NCBI RefSeq assembly: GCF_029714305.1
Contig: NZ_CP121647.1
Location: 1,136,501 to 1,200,500 of the forward strand
DNA from: Bradyrhizobium sp. CB3481
GTDB taxonomy: Bacteria > Pseudomonadota > Alphaproteobacteria > Rhizobiales > Xanthobacteraceae
Reading direction: 5' to 3'
Length of the DNA: 64,000 nucleotides
Under the pieces are notes generated by a model, which saw only the letters and a program-made list of their open reading frames with translations, was not told the origin of the DNA and made no database searches. Made by a program: the position numbers and the translations under genes. Position 1 is the first letter of the stretch, and each line of letters opens with the position of its first letter. Of the stretch, positions 16,628 through 24,194 are shown in pieces.

Positions 16628-16903
16628 ATGAACCAGAACGTCCAACCCCACAGCGGTGGCTGGGTTACCTTCACCTACGCCTCGTTTTCAGCATCGGCCT
16701 TCCTGGTCGCCGTCGGCGTCTACTTTCTGCCGGTCGACCTCTGGATCAAGGGCTATCTCGCCATGGGCATCGTGATGCTCATTCAGTCCTGCGTCACCCT
16801 GACCAAGACCGTCCGCGACATGCACGAGAGCGGCAAGCTGGTGAACCGCATCGAGGACGCCAAGGCCGAGCGGTTGCTGATGGAAGTCTCGAAGGCCGCG
16901 TAG
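16628..16903 (+). CDS. YiaAB-domain inner-membrane protein, copy 1
   Basis: 91 aa with two membrane helices (about 12-34 and 42-62) separated by a short PVDLWIKGY turn, as in the YiaA/YiaB family, and a charged C-terminal tail rich in Lys and Glu. AGGAG precedes the ATG. The gene follows pspA by 42 bp. YiaAB proteins recur next to PspA genes in several lineages, which supports a joint role at the membrane. A second copy at 17660-17938 differs at ten of 91 residues. Confidence 0.82.
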   Translation: MNQNVQPHSGGWVTFTYASFSASAFLVAVGVYFLPVDLWIKGYLAMGIVMLIQSCVTLTKTVRDMHESGKLVNRIEDAKAERLLMEVSKAA

Positions 16904-17038
16904 CCTGAGCCGGTTGATCGCAAGGGCCGCGTATCCTGTGGCGTGGTGCTGGCGAGGGCGGGCGGCGAGTGTCTCAGCATCCGCCGTCCGCTCGCCGGAG
17001 AAGAATTCACAGGGCTGACAGGGCAGAGGATGACTGCA

Positions 17039-17437
17039 ATGAAGAGAGCGTTCGTATTCCTGGTGCTGGCGCCGGTGACGGTGTTCTTCGCGGCCTTGCT
17101 GATGTGGATCGCCGCCACCGGCACGCAATCTCTCGATTTCGGATGTCTCGTGGCCGGGGTTTTGTTCCTCTTCGCCCTGCCGATGTCGGCGATCTCTTGG
17201 ACGGCAGATGAATTTCTCGCTCGCGATTTTCCGATTGCCCTGCGGGCCTCCCTGACCGCGATCGTTGCAGCGACCGTCGTCTCGGCCGAGATTCTCTCTG
17301 TGTTCAGCAGCCTGTTTCCCTCATCAATCGTGACGGCGTTGGCCGTCGGAGGCGCCATTGTCATGGCCACGTGCTCGTTGTTATCGAACGACTATAGCGG
17401 CCAGCGACAGGGACGCCTCGAACCGGTCAGCGCGTGA
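17039..17437 (+). CDS. Small four-helix membrane protein of unknown function
   Basis: 132 aa from the ATG at 17039, which has AGAGGA eight bases upstream; the frame is open further back but that part overlaps sequence repeated downstream of the second YiaAB copy. Four hydrophobic segments are visible (about 4-25, 32-52, 63-85 and 90-112) and the tail is short and basic. No family is recognised. It sits between the two YiaAB copies. Confidence 0.65.
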   Translation: MKRAFVFLVLAPVTVFFAALLMWIAATGTQSLDFGCLVAGVLFLFALPMSAISWTADEFLARDFPIALRASLTAIVAATVVSAEILSVFSSLFPSSIVTALAVGGAIVMATCSLLSNDYSGQRQGRLEPVSA

Positions 17438-17500
17438 AGAAGGCTTATCCGGCCGGAGCCTGCCGTTCCTGTCATGAATCATTTGATGTCTGCGTTCAAT

Positions 17501-17572
17501 GTATCGTTTACCCTGCTACAACCTGTAGGTGATCCAGTCATCGCCCATTAACTGGCGCGGGCGCAGGAATCC
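17501..17572 (+). repeat. Upstream element shared by two genes, copy 1
   Basis: ATCGTTTACCCTGC followed by TCATCGCCC-TTAAC and a GCGCGGGCGCA-AATCC block. The same ordered blocks occur at 18077-18147. Copy 1 lies about 90-160 bp before the second YiaAB gene and copy 2 just before the acetyltransferase-like gene. It may be a duplicated promoter region. Confidence 0.5.
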
Positions 17573-17659
17573 GCGACGGATGCGGTCGCGGAATCCGGAG
17601 CGAACGCCAACCTGTCCGAACGGTTTTAGTCAAAATTTCATCACCAGCAGGGATACGCC

Positions 17660-17938
17660 ATGAACCAGAATATCCAGCATCACAGCGGCGCCTGGGTCAC
17701 CTTCACCTACGCCTCGTTCGCCGCCTCGGCCTTGCTTGTGGCCATCGGCGTCTACTTTCTGCCGGTCGATCTCTGGATCAAGGGCTATCTCGCGATGGGC
17801 ATCGTGATGCTGATCCAGTCCTGCGTCACCCTGACCAAGACGGTGCGCGACGTGCACGAGAGCAGCCGCCTGGTGAACCGCATCGAGGACGCCAAGGCCG
17901 AGCGGCTGCTGATGGAAGTTTCCAAGACCGCCGCCTAG
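17660..17938 (+). CDS. YiaAB-domain inner-membrane protein, copy 2
   Basis: 92 aa. Compared with copy 1 the changes are conservative (for example V5I, F25L, V29I, M65V, K70R), and the two membrane helices, the turn and the charged tail are kept, so both copies look functional. The ~120 bp after this gene also resemble the ~100 bp after copy 1, showing that the duplication took flanking DNA along. It is preceded by its own upstream element (17501-17572) and so may be regulated apart from pspA. Confidence 0.82.
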   Translation: MNQNIQHHSGAWVTFTYASFAASALLVAIGVYFLPVDLWIKGYLAMGIVMLIQSCVTLTKTVRDVHESSRLVNRIEDAKAERLLMEVSKTAA

Positions 17939-18076
17939 CTCAAGGCTGCATGATTTCCAAGGTCTCTTGATTTCCAAGGCCGCGTAACCTGTGGCGCGGT
18001 GCTGGCGAAGGCGGGCGGCGGATGTTTCGGCATTCGCCGTTTGCCTGTTTTGTGCCATGTTTGACCTCGCCAACAC

Positions 18077-18147
18077 ATCGTTTACCCTGCAGCTAATCCC
18101 AACATGTCGCGCTCATCGCCCGTTAACAGGGCGGGGCGCACCAATCC
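18077..18147 (+). repeat. Upstream element shared by two genes, copy 2
   Basis: Carries the ATCGTTTACCCTGC block, then CTCATCGCCCGTTAAC and GGGGCGCACCAATCC, in the same order as the copy at 17501-17572. It lies directly upstream of the start at 18170. Confidence 0.5.
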
Positions 18148-18169
18148 CGTCCTGTTACGGGCAGGTGGC

Positions 18170-19216
18170 ATGGCGTCCTTGAACGGCAATTCGGCGATCC
18201 GTCATGGCCTGCGGCAGATCCGCTCTGCGGCCACCCGTCTCGCCAGTTATGCCGCCTTCTGGCTGAAGGCCTTTCACCAGCCGGCCATCGATCTCACCCT
18301 GCGCACCCACACGGGACTGATCACGCGGATCGTCGAGAGCCCGGGGCTGTCGCTTTCGCAGGACGAGCTCGACGAACTGGTCGCCAAATTGCGCACCGTC
18401 GCCGGCAAGACCCTGCCGGACGGCGACCTCACCTATGGCATCTTCTCCGGCGAGCGCGAGCGGCTGTCGCGTGCCATCGTGACGCTGATCTCGGAAGAGG
18501 CGACGGGGCGGCCGATCGCCTTCAATGCGCTGTCGGTGATGCAGGTCGAGCTTGATGGCGAAGTGGAGGAGGTCACCCATCTCGGCCTCGTGATGGTCGA
18601 CCCTGACGTGCAGGGGCAGGGACTGTCCTGGGTGCTGTACGGCCTGACCACGCTGGTGCTGTTTGCGCGCGACGGTTTGCGTCCGAAGTGGATTTCCAAC
18701 GTCACGCAGGTGCCATCCGTGTTCGGCATGGTCTGCGACACCTTCTCGGACGTGTTTCCGTCGCCGGACGCCGCAGCACGCCGCAGCTTTGCGCATCTGC
18801 AACTGGCGCGCGGCATCATGCGCGAACATCGCGCCGTGTTCGGCGTCGGCAATGAGGCCGGGTTCGACGAAGCACGTTTCGTCATCACCAACGCCTATAC
18901 CGGCGGGTCGGACGCGCTGAAGAAATCCTTCGAGGTCGCGCCAAAACATCGCGAGAAGCAATACAACGCCTGGTGCGCGCGCGAGCTCGATTACGTCAGG
19001 GGCGACGATGTCCTTCAGCTCGGCCGGGTCGATCTGGCCGGCGCCCGCCGCTATATCCAGCGAGACGTGCCGGCCGGCTCGCTGCCGGCGCTGTTCGCCG
19101 CCTCCGCCGTGCTGGCCTTGCAGCGGCTGATCCTGCCCGTGATCCACTGGTTCGACGATACGCGCCCGTTCGGCAGCTTGCGGCCGCGGATATCAGGCAA
19201 CGGGAGCGGTAAATGA
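18170..19216 (+). CDS. GNAT-acetyltransferase-like protein
   Basis: 348 aa from the ATG at 18170. The central segment (about 145-175) reads HLGLVMVDPDVQGQGLSW, which fits the acetyl-CoA-binding motif A of GNAT enzymes (V-x-P-x-x-Q-G-x-G). The remaining parts have no clear match. The C-terminus has a hydrophobic helix (ALFAASAVLALQRLILPVI) that may attach it to the membrane. Its stop codon overlaps the start of the next gene as ATGA, so the two proteins are probably made in fixed ratio. The substrate is not evident. Confidence 0.6.
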   Translation: MASLNGNSAIRHGLRQIRSAATRLASYAAFWLKAFHQPAIDLTLRTHTGLITRIVESPGLSLSQDELDELVAKLRTVAGKTLPDGDLTYGIFSGERERLSRAIVTLISEEATGRPIAFNALSVMQVELDGEVEEVTHLGLVMVDPDVQGQGLSWVLYGLTTLVLFARDGLRPKWISNVTQVPSVFGMVCDTFSDVFPSPDAAARRSFAHLQLARGIMREHRAVFGVGNEAGFDEARFVITNAYTGGSDALKKSFEVAPKHREKQYNAWCARELDYVRGDDVLQLGRVDLAGARRYIQRDVPAGSLPALFAASAVLALQRLILPVIHWFDDTRPFGSLRPRISGNGSGK

Positions 19217-20412
19217 CGCCCGGCATGATCGCCGATTCCATCGTCAATCTCTGCGGGGCGATCGGTGTCACGGTTGCCATGCTCACGCTGCACCGGCGCG
19301 ATCCCAAGGGCCCACTGACCCGGCGGCTCCTGATCGCGCTTGGCATCATTGCCGTGCTGTTCCTGGTGCGGGGCACGGCGTGGTGGAGCGGCAATGAGCT
19401 CCTCAACAACCTGTCGGCGATCCCGGCCGCGCTGGTCCCGCTCGGCGCCCTGATCGTTACCGAAGGTATCCTGCGGCGTCATGCCCCTCGGCTTGCGAAA
19501 ATTGTCATCTTGACCGGCGGCATCGTGATCGGCCTCGCCGGCGCGGTCGGATTTGAGCCGCTGGTGACGCCCGCCGCCATCCTGCTGGCGCTGTTCCAGC
19601 TTGGCGGCTTTGCGATCTGCGCCTGGCTGTTGGCAACGCGCGACCCGGCGACGCTGATGGCTTCGGAAAACCGCAGTATCGCCCGCCTCGCCGTCGGCGC
19701 CGTCCTCGTCATTCCCTTTATTCTCACCGATTTCAGGGCGCTGATCCCGGATATCCCGGTCAGGCTTGGGGCGCTCGGGGCGCTGCTCGTCGTCACCGCG
19801 ATCCTGATCGCGGAACGCGGCGCCGAGACCCAGCGTCAGGCGCTGCTGCTCACGGGGCTGCGCCTGGCAAGCTCCGCGCTGCTCGGCATCGCGGCGGCGT
19901 TCGTCGCGCCTGACGTCGATGCGGCGCAGATCATGCGCTTCTGCGCCATTGCGATCGCGGGCGTCCTCACCATCGGGCTGATGGTGGATGCGCTCCGCGC
20001 CCATTTCGAAGCGCAGGTGCCCGGCGTGCTCAATTCCGTCGCGGCGTCGCCGGCGCAGACCCGCGATGCGCTGATCGCGGAACTGGCGCGGCATCCCGTC
20101 TTCGAGAGCGCCCGGCGCTACCGCGAAGGCGAGCTTGCCGCCTATGATCCGGCGCTGCTGCGCGATTTCCTGTCGCACCGGCGGGTGTTGCGCCGTCCTG
20201 ACGCGCCCTGGGGGCTCGTCGTAACGGATCCCGCCGTCGAGCGCGTCATGTCGCTGATGAAGGCGAACAGCGCCACCCACCTCATCGTGCTGTCGCACGA
20301 TCCGCTCGACGTCATCGCGCTGGCGGTTCCCGTCATCTCGGCCGATCCGGCCATCGAAACCGCGCTCGCTCTGGTGCGGCGCCTGCTGTCGCTGACGCCG
20401 GAAACCGTCTGA
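19213..20412 (+). CDS. Multi-pass membrane protein with cytosolic C-terminal domain, unknown function
   Basis: 399 aa. Roughly seven to eight hydrophobic helices occupy residues 1-265 (for example ILTGGIVIGLAGAVGFEPL, LGALGALLVVTAILIA and FCAIAIAGVLTIGLMV). The last ~130 residues are soluble-looking. The start overlaps the upstream acetyltransferase-like gene by four bases. A membrane acyl-handling or sensing role together with that protein is possible but unproven; I do not recognise the family. Confidence 0.62.
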   Translation: MTPGMIADSIVNLCGAIGVTVAMLTLHRRDPKGPLTRRLLIALGIIAVLFLVRGTAWWSGNELLNNLSAIPAALVPLGALIVTEGILRRHAPRLAKIVILTGGIVIGLAGAVGFEPLVTPAAILLALFQLGGFAICAWLLATRDPATLMASENRSIARLAVGAVLVIPFILTDFRALIPDIPVRLGALGALLVVTAILIAERGAETQRQALLLTGLRLASSALLGIAAAFVAPDVDAAQIMRFCAIAIAGVLTIGLMVDALRAHFEAQVPGVLNSVAASPAQTRDALIAELARHPVFESARRYREGELAAYDPALLRDFLSHRRVLRRPDAPWGLVVTDPAVERVMSLMKANSATHLIVLSHDPLDVIALAVPVISADPAIETALALVRRLLSLTPETV

Positions 20413-20521
20413 CGTTCGGTCACGTCATATCTGTTCTTACGATTTTTCTCGTCCGATCTACGAAATCGGTTTTGACTGTGATAAGACCGCGCCCCGTGGC
20501 GGTTCATGACAGGGCAGGGCG

Positions 20522-20728
20522 ATGTCGAAGCAAGCGATGCGTGAAGAGGCAGAGCGGCTGATCCGCGAGACGATGGCCAAGAAGGCCCTCGTCATCAAGC
20601 AGGGCAACACCAGGATCGAGGCCGTCTGCGGCAAATGCGGCGCGCCAAACCGCGTCCAGGCCGAAAAGGGCGCAACCCGCGTCAAATACGTCTGCAAGCA
20701 ATGCGGCGACAAGCAGGTGACGCTGTAG
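20522..20728 (+). CDS. Small zinc-ribbon protein
   Basis: 68 aa. An N-terminal charged helix (MREEAERLIRETMAKK) is followed by a two-knuckle zinc ribbon, CGKCG near residue 38 and CKQCG near residue 59, and a short basic end. AGGGCAGGG lies nine bases before the ATG. Such proteins are seen in many Bradyrhizobium genomes; a nucleic-acid or protein-binding role is likely but not shown. Confidence 0.7.
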   Translation: MSKQAMREEAERLIRETMAKKALVIKQGNTRIEAVCGKCGAPNRVQAEKGATRVKYVCKQCGDKQVTL

Positions 20729-21297
20729 GTATTCGTGCGCGCGTCCCGCCCGCGCTTTCTTCATGTGCTCCATACTCTGTGAGCGTCGGCCGGGCTGGCG
20801 CTGCGTCCGAGACATGTGGATCGAGAGGCGGTGTCTTCGTCCGCGTTCTCGCGCGAGAGTGCGGCGAGGGCATCATACGACTTCAGGCGCGGCTCTGGGT
20901 CAAATGTACGGCGATGATGCCTAATGCCTGCTCAAACCCTATGAGGCGCTGCGCTGTGAGGAAGCGAAGTCACATTCTCGTTGCGCGACCTCCGTCTTTT
21001 CCACGAGAACAGACGTTGCCATCGTGCTCGTCATCTCTGAGATAGGCCAGAGCCGCAGTTGCGCAATTCCGGGAATCTTGTTTTCCCAGACCGCTTCTCG
21101 ACAGCGACTTGCCCTGCGCGCCGTGGCGTCGTTCCCTGGAAACAGCAGCGCGTGACCGATTGCGCCCAATGCCCTCGCCGGCCGCATCGATATCCGAACG
21201 CACGCCTTTGCAACGCAGCTACGGAACAGAACTGCACCTCAGAAATTCGCGGAACGAAACGGCTCGTCAGTCTTTCTCGACCTTTGGGGAGGTGCCC
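20729..21297. other. Long non-coding stretch
   Basis: No supported gene in 569 bp. Both strands contain only short overlapping frames without good ribosome-binding sites. Base composition is less GC-rich than in the flanking operons. No terminator or repeat was recognised. The promoter of the small ORF at 21298 is expected near 21200-21280. Confidence 0.4.
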
Positions 21298-21636
21298 ATG
21301 ACTTCTCAGACGATAGAAGGTGCGTGTGCGTTCGCTTGGCGGAACTACTTGCTGCTATGCAGCAGTATTAGCGAGAATGATAGCAGGCGCTCAGCCCTCT
21401 ATTGCTACGTCACCGATCTTCGTGACACCGGCGAATATGATTTCGATCTCTTGCAAATAGCGGCAGTCGCCTACCTGAAAAAACTGGACGAGTTGTATGA
21501 CGACCGCGGAGCGAGACTCGCGGCAGATCAAAAGTTGGCCGAATGTTTAGAATCACGCAGGGCACAACCTGACACTCGGCCTCGGGTCAGAAAACCAGAG
21601 CGAAGGATTGAACAGCAAGGCAGACAAGACCACTAA
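21298..21636 (+). CDS. Small hypothetical protein
   Basis: 112 aa from the ATG at 21298, preceded by GGGGAGGTG. The first 70 residues look globular and helical (ACAFAWRNYLLLC, LLQIAAVAYLKKLDELYDDRG); the end is highly basic and probably disordered. No family is recognised. The gene's tail overlaps the proposed start of the next small ORF. Confidence 0.5.
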   Translation: MTSQTIEGACAFAWRNYLLLCSSISENDSRRSALYCYVTDLRDTGEYDFDLLQIAAVAYLKKLDELYDDRGARLAADQKLAECLESRRAQPDTRPRVRKPERRIEQQGRQDH

Positions 21637-21829
21637 CGCCAACCATTTCGCGCGCGACCCGCGACAAGCAATCGGCATGAATGCCTTAAAGCCAGTTGTG
21701 CATTTTCAGGTCTCAATGCTTAGGATGTGGGCCGACAGCATTGAGAGGCTCGCGGGCAACTACGAAAAGGCGCTGGATGAAACTGCGACCCTGGTCGAGG
21801 AACAGCCAAATAAGGAACGCGCCGCGTAA
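21608..21829 (+). CDS. Small phasin-like hypothetical protein
   Basis: 73 aa with a TTG start at 21608, or 50 aa from the ATG at 21677; neither has a well-placed ribosome-binding site, so coupling to the overlapping gene upstream is possible. The C-terminal 40 residues form one amphipathic helix (HFQVSMLRMWADSIERLAG) of the type found in small phasin-related proteins of Bradyrhizobium. Function unknown. Confidence 0.42.
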   Translation: MNSKADKTTNANHFARDPRQAIGMNALKPVVHFQVSMLRMWADSIERLAGNYEKALDETATLVEEQPNKERAA

Positions 21830-22058
21830 ATCAGTCTGCACGGACGGGCTTCTTGGCGTTTTGGTAGGCCGTTTAGGCGCGATGTTCGTATCCCATGCGG
21901 CGCGCATGCCTATGCCGCTTTACCTTCGTCAATCGCTTCGCTGCGCACCCCGTCAGCGGTAAACTAGGAAGGCGCACAACAATAGCTCGGTGTTGCGTTT
22001 CGGTAACCCATGCTCTGCTCACAAGTGATAAGGTCAGTTGCTTTTGACAGGCAGGCAT

Positions 22059-22256
22059 ATGGACGTGTATTTGAGCATCAGACGTGATCTGCTCGTTGTG
22101 AAGAAGGGATGCCCGATCCCTCCTGTGGCGGCGCTGGGAAGTTGGCGCAAGAGCAAGAAAAGAATTTTCAAAGTCAGCGAGGAGATTAGGTCGGCGCTTC
22201 AGACGCAGGGTTACTACATGCGCAAGCTGAGAGACTTGCATACCGATCGAGACTGA
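22059..22256 (+). CDS. Small basic hypothetical protein
   Basis: 65 aa from the ATG at 22059, weak AGGCA upstream. The sequence is basic and begins MDVYLSIRRDLLVVKKG; it ends in a Lys/Arg-rich helix. It resembles short orphan proteins of Bradyrhizobium, and no domain is recognised. The frame could extend 7 codons further upstream. Confidence 0.4.
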   Translation: MDVYLSIRRDLLVVKKGCPIPPVAALGSWRKSKKRIFKVSEEIRSALQTQGYYMRKLRDLHTDRD

Positions 22257-22482
22257 TGGGAAATCTCTACCGCGGCAGCGCTCCATAAATTTGCAATCTC
22301 TACAGCATTACCACAAAGCAAGAGGTCATCCGCCCGCTATTGCGTGTGATGAGCCGCTATGTCGGCACTTTGCCGCAATGCCGGGCGCGCTCCCCGAAAT
22401 CGGAAAGGCAGAGTTCAGGCGCGCTAGAATTCTGAACATCTATTAATGGAACCCGGAACGAGAATTCTCGCCGAGGATTAGT

Positions 22483-22806
22483 ATGGCGAGGCCGTCGCCC
22501 GCCGTTAACGAAACGGCGCATGTCGCGGATAGCCAAAGGTTCCTTCGGACCCGCTGTTCAAACAAGCGCTCGCGCACGATAGCCAAAGGCGACGGTCTCC
22601 GCCACCGCGTTAGCACGCCGGAGAACACAGTGCGAAACTCCGTTGACATCGACTCCTCGCATAGCCGCGCGATTGTTCGAGAGATTGGCGAGAGACTACG
22701 GGCTTCCTTCAAGGAGGACCGCGAGATACCGGCGCAGTTCAGAGCGCAAATCGAACGACTCCGCCAATCAGAACGCGAGGCGGTAGAGGCGCCCGACCCT
22801 AATTAA
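22483..22806 (+). CDS. Small hypothetical protein with conserved-looking C-terminal helix
   Basis: 107 aa. GAGGA at 22473-22477 is five bases before the ATG, a good site. The first 55 residues are Arg/Thr-rich and of low complexity; the last 45 (beginning SRAIVREIGERLRASF) form a charged amphipathic helix pair. The pattern recalls short rhizobial proteins with an IGERLR motif, distantly like NepR-type helices, but this is weak. The opposite strand is also open over much of this span. Confidence 0.45.
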   Translation: MARPSPAVNETAHVADSQRFLRTRCSNKRSRTIAKGDGLRHRVSTPENTVRNSVDIDSSHSRAIVREIGERLRASFKEDREIPAQFRAQIERLRQSEREAVEAPDPN

Positions 22807-23144
22807 TTACCGCGGAAGCTTCGATGCGATCGACATTCAAGCTTACAGGTCGGGAAAGGTGTATCTCAGATCAGACCTATGAGAACAAACGCACCTATCT
22901 CGATCAGCGCTGCGGTTCCCAAGGTGGCGACGGCAAGAAAGATGTCGGCTGGCGACAAGGAACGCATTGTTGCCTCACAATTCGCGAAGCCACGAAGCCC
23001 AATTGTAAATTCGCATGCGCATGAAATGTTTCGGTCCGAATGCGCGACGCGCGGAGCGGAACGAACGGAGCTGGCTGCGGCCAAATGCAAGGTGGCGCAG
23101 ATGTAGTCCGCGCCGGATGAGGGTTCTCTCCACAAAGGAGACTC
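22807..23144. other. Intergenic region with a possible tiny membrane peptide
   Basis: No firm gene. On the minus strand a 33-residue frame ending at 22866 (ATG at 22965-22967) encodes MRSLSPADIFLAVATLG followed by a hydrophobic stretch to the end, a single membrane helix. It could be a genuine small membrane protein, but no good ribosome-binding site was found. A + strand frame of 75 codons overlaps it and looks like noise. Confidence 0.3.
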
Positions 23145-24002
23145 TCAGTGCCCTTTCACAAACCGCGCAAACGCCTCGGCATAATCCGGGTGCCAACGTG
23201 ACAGGGCGGGACGGTTCTCCACGACGTCGCCGATCGCCCACAGCATGCGCCGCTCGTCGAGCTGGCGCGGCACGTCGTTGTCGGGGCAGAGGATGTAGAA
23301 ATCGCCGGCCTCGATCCGCGCGATCATGAAATCGACGGTCTGTTCCGGTGTCCAGGCGCCGGGCGGCTTCTCGGTGCGGCCGCGCGCGGTCAGCGGCGTG
23401 AAGACGTGGCCGGGGATCATCAGATGCGCGCTGATCCGGCAGCCCGGCAGGTTCCGCAGCTCGTGCTGCAGCGCCTCGGTCTGCGCTTTCACGCCGGCCT
23501 TCGAGACGTTGTAGGCAGGGTTGCCGGGTGGCGTCGTGATGCCCTGCTTGGAGCCGGTGTTGATCACGAGGCCGGGACGGCCGCGCTCGACCATGGTGGG
23601 CACGAACGCCTGCGTGCCGTGAATGACGCCCCATAGGTTGACCGCGAGAATGCGCTGCCAGTTCTCCAGCGGGCCAAAGCTGTTGCTGTCAGGACCGATG
23701 CCGGCATTGTTCATCAGGATGTCGGTACCGCCGAACCGCTTTTGCACGGCGGTTTCCAGGCCTGCGACGTCGTCGAAGCGGCTGACGTCGACGGCAGCGG
23801 TCATGATATCGGCCGCGCCGCCCTTGGCGACGGATGCCAGTTTCGCGGCAGCATCAGTGAGCCGCTCGGCGCCGAGATCGGCGATGCAGACCTTCATGCC
23901 GAGGCTGGCGAAATGCATCGCCGCGGCGAGACCGATGCCGGAGGCGCCTCCGGTGATCACGGCAACATGATTGGGCGACATCGCGGGATGGGGCATCGTC
24001 AT
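23145..24002 (-). CDS. Short-chain dehydrogenase/reductase (classical SDR)
   Basis: 285 aa. The NAD(P)-binding motif is TGGASGIG near residue 19, the D-N-N-A-G motif is NNAGIG near residue 92, and the catalytic Ser and Tyr-Lys are in VINTGSKQG and YNVSKAG. D42 after the second strand (IADLG) suggests NAD preference. It oxidises an alcohol or reduces a ketone of unknown identity. It is divergent from an aldehyde dehydrogenase across 192 bp, an arrangement that fits alcohol-to-acid oxidation. Confidence 0.85.
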   Translation of the reverse strand: MTMPHPAMSPNHVAVITGGASGIGLAAAMHFASLGMKVCIADLGAERLTDAAAKLASVAKGGAADIMTAAVDVSRFDDVAGLETAVQKRFGGTDILMNNAGIGPDSNSFGPLENWQRILAVNLWGVIHGTQAFVPTMVERGRPGLVINTGSKQGITTPPGNPAYNVSKAGVKAQTEALQHELRNLPGCRISAHLMIPGHVFTPLTARGRTEKPPGAWTPEQTVDFMIARIEAGDFYILCPDNDVPRQLDERRMLWAIGDVVENRPALSRWHPDYAEAFARFVKGH

Positions 24003-24130
24003 TCTCCGGACAGATATGAGGTATGTATTCGCAAGCCTACACCTCCTAGACTACCATGATCGAATGGACATGGGAGATCTTCGCGCCGGCCGCTTTTCCC
24101 GGGCGCTTCGGCGCGCTACGATTCCAGGTC

Positions 24131-24158
24131 AACGTTATAGATGGACAAATATAACGTT
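24131..24158. promoter_or_regulatory. Operator-like inverted repeat upstream of the aldehyde dehydrogenase
   Basis: AACGTTATA (24131-24139) and TATAACGTT (24150-24158) are perfect complements with a 10-bp spacer. The element lies 36 bp before the aldehyde dehydrogenase start and 129 bp from the divergent SDR start, an ideal place for a TetR- or MarR-type repressor. No such regulator is encoded next to it. Confidence 0.6.
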
Positions 24159-24194
24159 CAAAAGAATTCCAGCTAACTTCAAGGGAGTGCAAAC

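Noticed and set aside
16688..17128. Two similar minus-strand frames (also 17630-18076) that looked like a duplicated antisense gene
   Set aside because: Their similarity comes from the duplicated YiaAB DNA read backwards; the + strand proteins are conserved with conservative changes and explain it fully.
19051..20298. 415-codon minus-strand frame
   Set aside because: Mirror of the membrane-protein gene on the + strand; extreme Asp/Arg/Gln/Gly bias.
22443..22712. 89-codon minus-strand frame
   Set aside because: Opposes a + strand frame with a good ribosome-binding site; no sign of its own start or domain.
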